A stretch of DNA of 64,000 nt from Trissonchulus latispiculum (Eukaryota; Nematoda; Enoplea; Enoplida; Ironidae): positions 62,001 through 126,000 of the forward strand of contig JASAND010030275.1 of the NCBI GenBank assembly GCA_030248195.1, given 5' to 3'. Under the pieces are notes generated by a model, which saw only the letters and a program-made list of their open reading frames with translations, was not told the DNA's origin and did not search any database. The position numbers and the translations under genes were made by a program. Shown here piece by piece: positions 45,101-57,200 of the stretch; the first letter of the stretch is position 1; each line of letters opens with the position of its first letter.

Positions 45101-46220
45101 TAGGCCTATGTACGATGACCACTCCTTTCGCGCATGGCAAAGTAAAAATCGCGAAAATGAAATCTATAATGTTTTAAATGGTGCTTTTGTGTTAGTTATG
45201 AGCATCTTTCAGCAAACGCACTGTGCAACTCGTAAAAATTGTAATAAGCGTGCAAGCGTGTAGTGAGAAATTTTCATTTTGATTTTCTCATAAATGCTTA
45301 ACCAAACTTGTTCAAGTTTTGCACACACGTTTATTGGGGAGGTACGTAGGGGCAATTTCTTAATGTCTGCTTACACGTCAATTCCGAGAAATACTGATTT
45401 TCAGAATATCTGAACATTTATAAAAACCCAAAATAGCCTAAAACGAAAAACTGAAAAATTTCCCCCCACTAGGTTTATTTATACATTTGTGCAAAATTTG
45501 ATCTATTTTTGTAATGCCACTAATGAATACCACAGTTTTGAAAGTTTGAACTTATCCTTGTTTGTAAGTTGCAAGCCAACCCTAAAGATTTTGTCTTAAA
45601 ATTTAAAAACTTCCAAGTTTTTTGCAAAAACTGAAAACGCGCTGATCAAACAATTTGTACTTGCCAATCGTTTTGTCACGTTTGATCATGGTTCTTTAAA
45701 AAAGGTTTTCCTTTGTTCAGGCACCGGCTTTAGAAACAGAGAAGAATTTAAAACTAGGAGCCAATTTCACGCTGGCCCCTCCCCTAGCTAAAACTTAAAT
45801 CTTTTAATTTTGTTGGAAAACCAGCGGTATTTCGCTTGGTCATGTACTCCGCAAATGTTCTTAGTGCTTCAACTTACAAAGTTTGCGAAAGGTGTCGACT
45901 TTTCCGACAACTTATTAAAAATCCAAAATACGAAGAAGGTCGGGGAGGTAGTTTGGAACATGAAGGGTTAGGCTAGGCTCATAGGCGTATACAGGTGTAC
46001 CACACCTACATTAACTTGGCCGCGCCAAATTCGAGAACAAATGATTAATTGTGATTAAACGTTTGGTCACGTTTGATCACATTTGTTCCACAAGAAACTG
46101 TCGTTTGATCACGGCCCAATGTTGAGAAATTTGCAAAAAACTAGACCTTGGAGCTAACTTCATTCTAGCCAAGCCAATTATTTTAATTATTTTAATTATT
46201 TTCAAAACTTTTAATGCCAT
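42200..46220. other. Region right of the methyltransferase gene, no exon identified
   Basis: It should contain the missing first exon or exons of the methyltransferase gene, but none could be recognised. A short GAAGAATAT tandem repeat lies at 44617-44655. At 44926-44980 GGATC is tandemly repeated behind TAGTGATGTGGATCGG, the style of a hAT-type end without a found partner. GTTTGATCACG recurs between 45670 and 46260. Confidence 0.35.
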
Positions 46221-46224
46221 TAAA

Positions 46225-49200
46225 GAGCTTTCGTTTGATCACGCCTAAATATGATTTGGTCACGCTCATTTCTTTGAAAATCATGAAATTTTTATTTGTA
46301 AATATCGTTATTTTGCTTTAGGGTGACACTTATTTCCACAACAGTTGTTCAGTATTGGATGGGGGTCGGTGTCGGTGCGACCCTCCCAGATTTTTTGACA
46401 TTCCCTCCACGCCTCCCCCACTTTACCACCCCCCAGCACTTTTTTGCAGCCAAACAATCGCTTTAAAAGCGTACAAATACAGAAAATTTTGCATTTTTAG
46501 GACATTTTTTCGTCTTCCTGAGATTCGAATTTGGGGGAGGGGGATGTATGGCTACCTAGTACCTGTTACCATAGGTGTGGCCGGGCAAAAAATCTGGGGG
46601 GGGGGGGGGGGGGTTTCCGACGGAGGGTGGGGGGACCCCCCCTAAATTTTCGGTTTCTTGCCATTTTTGGCTACTTTGTGGCCAAAAATCTGGGGGGGTA
46701 GCAAAAATCTGAAAATCTTTTCAGTGCTTATTTGGTCTTCAAAGCACAAGTAAGCACAACAAAGAGACAGTGCATGAGGATAAGCCATAATATAGTCGTA
46801 TATACAAGTACATAATACATATATATAATATATGCGTATATTCAAACATTTTCAGAAATTCCGCAGGCAAAAATATTTGCCTGAAATAAAAGCTAAATCA
46901 AATTATATCACTATAATATAACAACTATAACAACTGGTGTGTTAGGGAACCTCCCACCAAGAAAACAAATTTTCGAGAACCCCCCCCCCGAATTTTCAGA
47001 TTTCGCTACCCTCCAGATTTTTGGCAAACAGTAGCTAAAAATGGCAAAAAACTCGAAAATTTAGGGGTTTTGAAAATTTTAGGGACCGCCTTTCATATCA
47101 AACCCCCCTTCTCACAGTTTTTTGCCCATCCATGTATATGCCCTGCCCTCCCACTGCACCCAGGTTGGGGGGGTTGGTTCGTCCAGGTGGGAGGGGGTTC
47201 TCTAAAATTGCCAAATCCCCCATAAATTTGAGATATTTCGCATTTTTGACCAAAACTTGGGGGGGAGCGAGGTCTGAAAATCTGGGAGGGGAGTGCTGAA
47301 ATTTGGGCACTTATTTATATAGATGGGGGGGGGGTGATTTTTTCGCCTTGGTCCCCCCTTATGGTTCGAAAAAATTTTTTGTCTCCGATTTGGCTGAGAA
47401 GTTGCCCTTAGGGTAAATCGAGGTCGCTGATTTCAAAAATCGAATCGAATCGGATCAGTAGAATCGATCGATCAAAATCGATCAAAAAATTTTTTGTCTC
47501 CGATTTTCGTGAAAAGTCGCCCCTAGGGTAATTCGGGGCCGCTGATTCTGAATCTGCAGTCGAAATTTCGATCCGAGCTGTCAAAATCGAGTTATTGTCG
47601 AATTTTTGAAAAATCGATGAAAATCGATTTTTGCGGGCGGACGATCGATTTTTATGAAATTTCGAGTGCAGATTCGGAATCAGCGGCCCCGAATTGCCCT
47701 AGGGGTGGCTTTTCGCGAAAATCGGAGACAAAAAATTTTTCGATCGATTCTACTGATCGATCGATCGGATCAATCTCTCGATTCGATTTTTGAAATCAGC
47801 GACCTCGATTTATAGGCATGGGGTGAAAAAAACCCACCCCATTTTTGGGGGGAAAAACCCACCCGCCTCCTGGGTCATGGGTTGGAGATATGGATATGAG
47901 CTCCAAAACATAGCAGCAGGAAGCGCGACTCTTTCTAACCTATGCACGCAAAGTTCAAGTCATTTGGTTCACTCCTGCTTATTTTGTGACATTTTGAAAA
48001 TGACAACTACTTTTTGGTTCAACCATCCAAAAATTTACCAAAAGTTTGGACCGATGTAACTTTTGACTGGGTTGGGTTAGAAAAGTTTTGCAAATATCTG
48101 CAATGATGGCAACTCTTCCTCTTTGCACACAGCCAAAATTAGACCGATCCGCTGTACCGTTAGTCTGGCACATTGCCAAACGTGGCGGGGAAAAAACCCA
48201 CTTTGGGGGGAAAAACCCACCCAAATTTTTTTGAAAAATTTTTTAACTCAACACGGAAACAATTAGAGACTATAGCACGGTACTATCGAGTACGCTGCGT
48301 CATGCTATGCTTTCAGATTCGGACAATTTTGCTTACCTGGCTAGCTAGGGGCTAAAGACCTTAAAAGTGCCATTTCGCAGCTGGAGGACCCTATACAGGT
48401 ATAGTCAAGCGGGAAAAAAAACCCACTTTTCAGATTTTTGGCCAGAACTTTTTAATGGTTTGACATATCGAAATGCTGATTATACAGGTAGCTAGGCCTA
48501 GTCGTAAGCTTTCTTATGAGCTATAGAACACCTCTCTAGGGTGTGCCGTTAGCGAGAAAAATTGTCCCAAACTGGCGGGGAAAAAAAACCCAATGCGGGA
48601 AAAAAACCCATATGCGGGAAAAAAAACCCACCCCAAAAAATTTTTGGCAAGCTGCCAGGAGCATTTTAAACCATTCCAAATGAAAGAGCAGGTTGTTTTT
48701 AGTACAACTGCATCAAAATATATTAGTTTTTGTACTAAAATTGAGGTCATATGGTCATTTGAAAATGTTGTATCTTTAACACATAAACATAGGCAAATTT
48801 TGGAAATTTTTTAAAATTGTTTATTTTCGGCAGTTTAAGCATCCTATCGTGTAGAAAACGTGTTTTTCTTGTATTTAGAGCCAAACTAGACCCATTTTAA
48901 GACAAAAATAAGTATTTTTGGTCAAAATTGAAATTTTGGCTTGAAATGGCACCGTGTCCGATTTAGACCCCCTGGACCACTCATAACAGTACGAACCCAG
49001 GTAAAACCTATACCAATTTAATCTATAGGCTCTATTAAACAAATGTATGTATTGGTTTGACCTTTCCGGTCAATGGTTAGAAAAAAAAATTAATTTTGAA
49101 AAGTGGGTTTTTTTCCCGCCGTGGGTTTTTTTTCCCGCCAACTCCAGGTCACCCCCAGGTCGCACCGGAGAGGTCAGAGCAGTGTGACATATATCATCAT

Positions 49201-50315
49201 GAAGCGCAACAGATGCCCTACAGGTACATATAATCCGCTTTGGTCTAAGTCTTTCCAGTAGTTCAGGGTGGCCCGGCAAAGTTTGCCAAATTTCGGCACT
49301 TGGTCGGACCAAAATTTCCAAAAATTTCAAAGTCCCAAAAAATTTTCAGGGAAGCAGTGGGAGCTACCATAATACACCCTCCAGGGTTATTTTGGATGCT
49401 CTTCAAGATAGGCTATTAAAAACCTAGATAGCTCATACCGGTAAGCCCACACTGGGGGTGGGTTTTTTTCCCGCATTGGCGAGTGGGTTTTTTTCCCGCT
49501 TGACTATACAATTGCGGATTTTAACAGCCAATTCTACGTAAAAAACCATTCTCTACACGATAGAATAATAAGTTTTATCAAATTACATCATTTTTAGCAT
49601 TTTTTAAAAATTGCCCTATGTTTATGTGTTAAACTTTATGAAACCTGGCCAGTTGATGCAGCATTTTCAACGGCACATGAGATCTCAAAAAAAGCTACTT
49701 AGATCGGGTTTTTTGGTTCATACTAACTAAAAAAGGGTTGAATTTTACACTGGAAGTGTCAGAATGGCGATAGAACAATTTTTAAGACCTGTGAGTGGTG
49801 GGTTTATTTCCCCACCATTTGGGTTTTCCCCCAATTGGGTTTTTTTCCCCCGCTACTTTTTGCATTATACCGCTCTAACGGTACAACTTAGAGAAGTGCA
49901 AATAGGCTTAAAAGAAAGTTCTAAGTACGCCAAGTACGATGGTATATAAAGTTCTCATCTAACCCTTATAATAAAAAAGTTCCAGCCAAAATCCGAAAAT
50001 GTGGGGTTTTCCCCCCATGGCTATACCCTAAGGGCAACTTCTCAGCCAAATCGGAGACAAAAAATTTTTTCGAACCATAAGGGGGGACCAAGGCGAAAAA
50101 AATCGCCCCCCCCCATCTAAATAAGTGCCGAAATGTGTCGGTCTGATGTGGGATCACCCCCGTCCAATACTGAACAACTGTTGGGGGGGGAGGAAATATA
50201 TAAGTGTCACCCTAAAGCAAAATAATAATATTTAAAAATAAAAATTTTATGATTTTCAAAAAAATGAGCGTGACCAAATCATATTTAGGCGTGATCAAAC
50301 GAAAGCTCTCTAGTG
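46225..50315. repeat. Four-kb set of nested palindromes with GGGAAAAAACCCAC repeats
   Basis: The outer arms (about 46230-46370 and 50155-50312, sharing GCTTTCGTTTGATCACGCC and its complement) enclose a second pair. That pair is 47312-47410 and 50020-50135, with CTTGGTCCCCCCTTATGGTTCG. Inside are a third palindrome at 47412-47815 (GATCGATCGATC-rich) and a fourth block at 48170-49510 where GGGAAAAAACCCAC and its complement occur about a dozen times. Runs of 10-20 G or C are common. No coding sequence seen. It reads as several fold-back elements inserted into each other. Confidence 0.6.
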
Positions 50316-50955
50316 CATAGGTGTGTTAGGGGGGGGGGGGTGGGGGGACCCCCCCACCAAAATGACAAATTTTGGCGACCCCCCAGATTTTCAGATTTTT
50401 GCTACCCCCTCCACCAGATTTTTGGCCAAAAAGTGCCCAAAAATGGCATAAAATCGAAAATTTTGGGGAGATTTTGCGAATATCGGAAAGAAAAATTTTT
50501 TGATCGATTTTGATCGATCAATTCTATTGATCGATCGATTGATCCGATCGATCTCTCGATATGATTTTTGAAATCAGCGACCCCGATTTACCCTGGGAGC
50601 ACCTTCTCATCCAAATCGGAGACACAAAATTGTTTTCGAACCATAAGGGGAGACCAAGCAAAATTTTTGTCCCCCCCCCCCTCTCCCAAACATATTTCTA
50701 TTTAAATGGCATTTTTCGCTTATTCGCTGTCGCCTACCCTCCCATTCGAATAAGGAATCCTATAGCCCCCGGGAACGTTTGCAGCGAGTAATAGCCAGGA
50801 GTCGCCTGACGAAGTGACCAAACCGGCCGCAAGGTTGGTTAGATTTCTGGGTGTCCACGTTTTGATATTTTCCTATTCTCATACTTATTCTAGTTCCCTC
50901 ATTTCATCAGCTTATTTGTGCACGTATCCTATAACATTCACTTCATGTTCTGCGG

Positions 50956-51220
50956 ATGGCATTGCCTGTCCAACTAAATCCTGACGGGGAACACGCTCAG
51001 CAGGAATGGGGCGCTCCTCCGCATTCGCCGGGAAATTATGGGGCTCGGGAAGAAGATCAGCTGCTGACTGCTCCTTCTAGTCACAGTCGACATCGTAGCG
51101 CCAGCGAGTGTGTCTACGATGATGATAATTGTATACAGGATGAAGACGGTAAGAGAGATTTTACAAGATGTGCGCATATACGTAAATTGCATTGGGATGG
51201 AATAGGTTTAATCTAACGGA

Positions 51221-51272
<52 letters not shown>

Positions 51273-54200
51273 GTATATATATATATATATGCGTTTGTAT
51301 ATATGCGTTTGTGGGATCTTTCCTAGGCGGCCTGGCATTTTTAGAAAACTTTTCCCAGGGGTTGGCCGTATTCAAGATTTCTGGACGGGAGCGGGAACTA
51401 TTTTTATCGGCAATGGGCCAAAACTCAGTTTTAGCTTGACTTACGTATATACTTCAATGAAAACGCCTCGGAATGGATATGGGATTTTGGATATGGGCTG
51501 AAAATACACATCTTCAGGTTAATTAATATATATAATACCTTGTGGAAGGTGAAATTTTTTCTGAAAAATTTAGCATAATTGGGTGCTCGGGAAGGCCGAA
51601 ATTTCCTGGGAGGGTAGGTGCCTCTGGACTGGCATTTTTATGGCGGGGGGGGGGGCGGAGGACCCCCCACATTTCGGTTCCCCCTCCACTGTTCTGAGCC
51701 CCCACTTTTCGGCAAGTCCCCCCCACTTTTTGGGGGTCGCCCAAAAGTGTCGAAAAAGTAGGTTTTTGAGGTAAAATTTTCAAAAATTTTCTCAATTTTT
51801 AGCTAGTGCAGGCCTGTTGCGGTTCCTATTTTTCCTATTTTTTCCTATTTTTTCGAGACATTCCTATTTATTCCTATTTTCAGCCGAAATTCCTATTTTT
51901 TCCTATTTTTTGTATTTAACCAGTGTAAAGTGTAAATTTTTATCTTGGCTATTTTGCTGAACAGAATACAAAACTTTCTTTAAGCTTTGAATGTCAAAAT
52001 AGGTTTTTAGAAAAATTTTGCGCCTTCGGCGCAATTACGTTTTCCTTGTTTTTAAAACGCCCTCGTCTTACCTTTGCTTATATATATTAGTCCTCCAGCT
52101 TACACTAGGTGCCTTGGTGCATAGGTGCGTTGGGTTTCTAAATTGTTAGTGTGAAAATTAAAAGCTTTATACGACCATTGCCACAACATTTTCCTGTTTT
52201 AAAAATTCGCAGTTATAAATGAGTCAGCACGGATTAAGTTAAGTTCCCAAATGTTTGGTAATTGGGCCTACATACGTTTTGTATAATTGAATACGTATGC
52301 AGTGCTCGTTTCACATCCACACTTGTTTTACTCGTACGTTAACCATGGGTGTTTGTGTTTTAGTTCTAGCATTTTTAGAAATGTAAGGTTCCCAGCAAAA
52401 CTAGCGATTTTTGTGAAATTGGCGACCCAGTAGCAATTTTCTAGAGCACTTTGACTGATTTTTCATTAATTTTCTCTATCTGTCGCTAGAAGGAGTGCTC
52501 ACAAGATCAAAAGTTTTTTCATTTCAGAAATAAAGTGCAGGCCAGAAATCGGTAAATTTTTATAACTGTAAGGTTTGAAACTGTTTATAAGCAATAAATG
52601 AATTCGGGCCTCAGGGCGTTCTAGAGAATCTCCGAATTGTTCAGAAAAAGTTTTCGGAAATTTTACTGCTAATTTTTCAAAAAATTTCCAAGTTACGTAC
52701 CAGAAAAACTAGCTAGTTCTTTCGAAAGCTGTGGGAAAAACAGAAAAACTGTTTTTTCCGGTAGTTCCTTCCTGTGTCTATCCCTGGTTAAACCCAGATT
52801 GAACTCAAAAAGTTTTAATAGTATCGCCCCAGATATTGGCCGAGCGGTGAAATATTTCGGCTTCAAATGGTTATAATTCCCGAAAATCGAATCCCGAAAA
52901 ATGGTGTCACCACCGTTCGTTAAATTCAAAATAAGAGTTAAAAGTTTTCAGGAAAAATTCATTTAAAGACACGTAGTATATAATTGCGGTTTCTGCTGAA
53001 AACGAAAAATTAAGCCTTCATTTTAAGCCTGGAAATTCCTATTTTTCCTATTTTTTGACCAAAATGTTCCTATTTATTCCTATTTTTTGATGGCAAAATT
53101 CCTATTTTTATTCCTATTTTTTGGAAAACCTCGCGCAACAGCCCTGCTAGTGTATAGACTTATAAGTTCATTTTCAGCTTAAAAACAGTGATTTTTTTGC
53201 GTTTTTGCCTTCAAAATGCTAATTTTTCGCTAAACATTTAGGTATATTTGTACTTTGGGATCGCCCCCCCCCCACTTTTCGGAAGCCCCCCCCCCCCCAT
53301 TTCCCCCTAAAATAGGGGGGCGAAGCCCCCCCACTTTCAAAACCCTAAAAAAGGACAGCTGGACGGTTCTAACTTCTAGCAAAATGTGCGCTGTCAAAAC
53401 TCAATCGAAAATCTGAAATAGCTCCAGACTTTCGTTCGTTAATTCCACTGCTTGCTGTATATTCCTCTTTGTTGCATAGTCACAGTGAGGTTCCCAAAAA
53501 AAGATCAGTCGACAGTTTTTGCCCCAAACTATTGCAGGGTGACGTGGGATAACCCAAGTATAGATATATATATAACGTATCAGGGTTTTTTTTTCAAAAC
53601 GGCCAGTGGGCATTTTAGTGGGCAAACTTAGGATTGAGTGGGCAAATTTAGAGATCGGTGGGCAAAATTACAAAATTTTGCTAGGCGATTTTTAACCTTA
53701 ATTTTAACTTTGCTTTATTTAATAACGTGTTTTATTCCACACCATCGAATTTCCTGTCGTTTTCTTTAGTTGTGCCTTAAACAATCTTAGTTTTTTATAC
53801 AATACAGGGTTATTATACATATTAAAACGCTAAAACAGCAGCAGGGGGTCTGGGGGGCGCCGCCCCCCAGAAGCTGAACGAATTTTTCAAATTTTGATAT
53901 TTTTGCACATGTTTTGAGTCATAGTTTCGATATTCTGCAGTTGCATTTTTCTATATATAAATTAATACATTCTATCTTTTATAAATACAAATTTTGCAAC
54001 ATTTCGAGGAGACATATTTGGAAATAGACAATGAGTGAAGTAAAGCTAATCAAGTTGCAATTTAGCAGTGACACAGGAATCCCAGCGGGGGGTCTGGGGG
54101 GCGGCAGCCCCCCAGAAAAAAAATTGAAGATTTTTTGAAAATTAGCAATAAAACCGTAATAGAAATGTTCATTTCTTTTACCTCTGTGCTCCAATTTTTC

Positions 54201-57200
54201 AGTGGGCAAACTGCTGGGCAAATTTAAATTTGAGTGGGCAAACTTTTGGCCGAGTGGGCAAATGCCCCCAATTTTGCCCAAAAAAAACCGTGTAACGTAT
54301 ATATATGACAGGATTTCTGAGAGATTCGACCTGACTTGATTGAGCCCAAGGCCGCACCCAGGGGGGGGGGGTTCAAGGGGTCTAGACCCCCCCCTTTTGG
54401 GATGACGAAATGGAAAATTTTTGCTATTTTTATGGCAAAAACGGCTATTTTTAAAAAATTTTCATTTTAGAAATTTTTATTTAGAATTTATGCATTTAGA
54501 AATTAACGTCCAATGTACTGTTTTTTGGCAAAAATGCAAAAATTTTTCAAGTTCTGGGGGGCTCCGCCCACCAGACCCCCCGTTGCGTTTTACCTTGGAC
54601 CCCCCCCCCCCTTTTCAAAATCTTGGGTGCGGGCCTGATTGAGCCCCAAAATTGATGTTTTCAGATTTCGCTTGTTCTCACGTATATAATACTAGGAGAC
54701 ACTCTAAGAACTTCTGCATTTGCCGTTTTCTTCTATACCCTCTACAACTCACAGCAGCTTGTCAAAGTTGATGAATTGTGCTGAATTTCGACTTTTCGGG
54801 GTCTGCAACTTCAAAATTATTAAGCATGCGCTATTGGCTTTTGAATTGGCTCATACCGAAACCTGGGCGAAGGACTAAGTTAATTCATTGAATCAGCCCC
54901 ATTTCATCTTTCTGTGTTTCCTGTGGCACAAGTTTTTACACCAAATATGGCTTTCTTGAGGGTAACCAAATATCAGTTTTTCGAAGTCTTTTCTGCAAAT
55001 CCCTAGAATAAAGGTTCGAGCCACAAATTTTCTATATCGTAAATTGTAAACCATATATATAGGTACCAATCAGATCCTAGGAGCTCAGCGATTTTCATTT
55101 GGGAAAATGAGGCCGCACAGGCACCCGAATTTCGAAAAATCGCCGTTTTTGAGCACAAAACAGCGAAACTTTGACCCGCCATAGCCGACTATATAATGAA
55201 AAAAGATATCGGCGTAATATTTTAGACATATAACCTAGGTACCCTTGGCAATGTTTCGGGCAAGTTTCAGCCAAATTGGAGAAATTTTTTTTCGATTTTT
55301 CGGCCCATTTTGGGGGATGGGGAGCTCTAGGGATCTCATTTTGGGGAGCTCCTAGGATCTGATTGGTACCTATATGGTTTACAATTTACGATATAGAAAA
55401 TTTGTGGCTCGAACCTGTATTCTAGGGATTTGCAGAAAAAACTTCGAAAAAGTGATATTTGGTTACCCTCAGGAAAGCCATATTTGGTGTAAAAACTTGT
55501 GCCACAGGAAACACAGAAAGCTGAAATGGGGCTGATTCAATGAATTAACTTAGTCCTTCGCCCAGGATTCGGTATGAGCCAATTCAAAAGCCAATAGCGC
55601 ATGCTTAATAATTTGAAGTTGCAGACCCCGAAAAGTCGAAATTCAGCACAATGCATCAACTTTGACAAGCTGCTGTGAGAGTTGTAGACGGTATAGAAGA
55701 AAACGGCATATGCAGAAGTTCTTAGAGTGTCTCCTAGTATATATTACTTATATATGTGAGAACAAGCGAAATCTGAAAACATCAATTTTGGGGCTCAATC
55801 AAGGCAAGCCTACGAGAGGTCGAATCTCTCAGAAATCCTATCATATATACATAGGGTGCACATGCATAGGGCTCGGTCAGACAACATGTGCCCATAGCCT
55901 GCCTCCTAGGCAATCCTGAGTATATAATTAAAAACTTTTGGTGATCTCTTTTGGGAACTATTCACAAAACAAAAGCCAGTGTTCCCAAATAAAAACCACC
56001 TTCTATATTACTGGCAGAGAAGAGGCAGGGCAAACTTGGAGACTGTCACCAAACCTCAACCAAAACAACTAAAATTTTGCGTATCTAACAACCCGGGAAA
56101 TGCGTTTCTAGTATTATTTACTCTAAAAAATATCAGTTTTTGGCCAAGCCCAGCCCGGAATTTTAACAATCTTATGTTAGCTGAATTGGATACGAACTGA
56201 AATACGCTATCGGTGCACAAAAAGGATATATACAAGGGCATATTCAGTGTTTGAAAGGGGGGCGACCCTAAAAGTTAGAGGGTCCAGACCTCAATTTTTC
56301 CAAAAAATTTAAATTTAAATACAAATACAAATTTAAAAATTTTTCGAAACGGGTGGTAGTGACTCCCTGTTCCCTCATGCTCATGCGCGGACGAGTTACC
56401 CTCTAAAAGTTTCCAAATATGCTTTCCTACTACGCTCAATACAGATGCATTCACTGCTTTGCTTGCTACCTTATTGTTAAATTCTGCTATATACTGGCTT
56501 ATTCCTTTGCATTTTTATGGGGGGCTTGATGGGGGCATATTTTTAGAAAATGTTTTGAATTTTTGTGGGTTTTTTGTGAATAAACTGCTAAAAATCGCTA
56601 GAAATGACTAGTGACTAGTGGTTTTTAGACTAAAATAGTGAAAATTGTGGTAAAAATACGGCGAAGCCGGAAAAGTTTTTGAAAATTTAGGGGAAAAAGG
56701 TATATATAATTTGGCAATTTTGTGGGTTATGGGGGTATATATGTCGGAATTTATGGCCCACACCCACACTAGGGATAATCCAGATATTATTTATGTATAC
56801 AAATATACCTACATATATACATTTTTTAGTTTGCGGTTTACCGGAAGTTGTTGGATTTTTTGATTAATGCTGCAATAGTTGAAATTGTTGCCGGTACTCA
56901 CTCAGTATAGACTTCGCGCAGCTACAAATTCAATATAGCATTAAGGGGGCCTTGCTGAACTAGTTCTTGGTAAAATTTAATGTTTGTAGTTGTGTTAAAG
57001 TCGTTAAAAAGGTTTTGCTATGTTCCGCTTGCTTTGTTTTAGCTTCTGCAATTCTTCAGCTTCTAAGTAAGTTGTGCTTGCTTTGCTTGTGCTTTTAAGT
57101 AAGTTGTGCTTGCTTTGCTTATACGTATACTAGTGTAAAGTGTAGTGTATATGTAGTGTATCGACTTCGACTTCAGCTGCAGTGCAACTTGACTTCTTCT

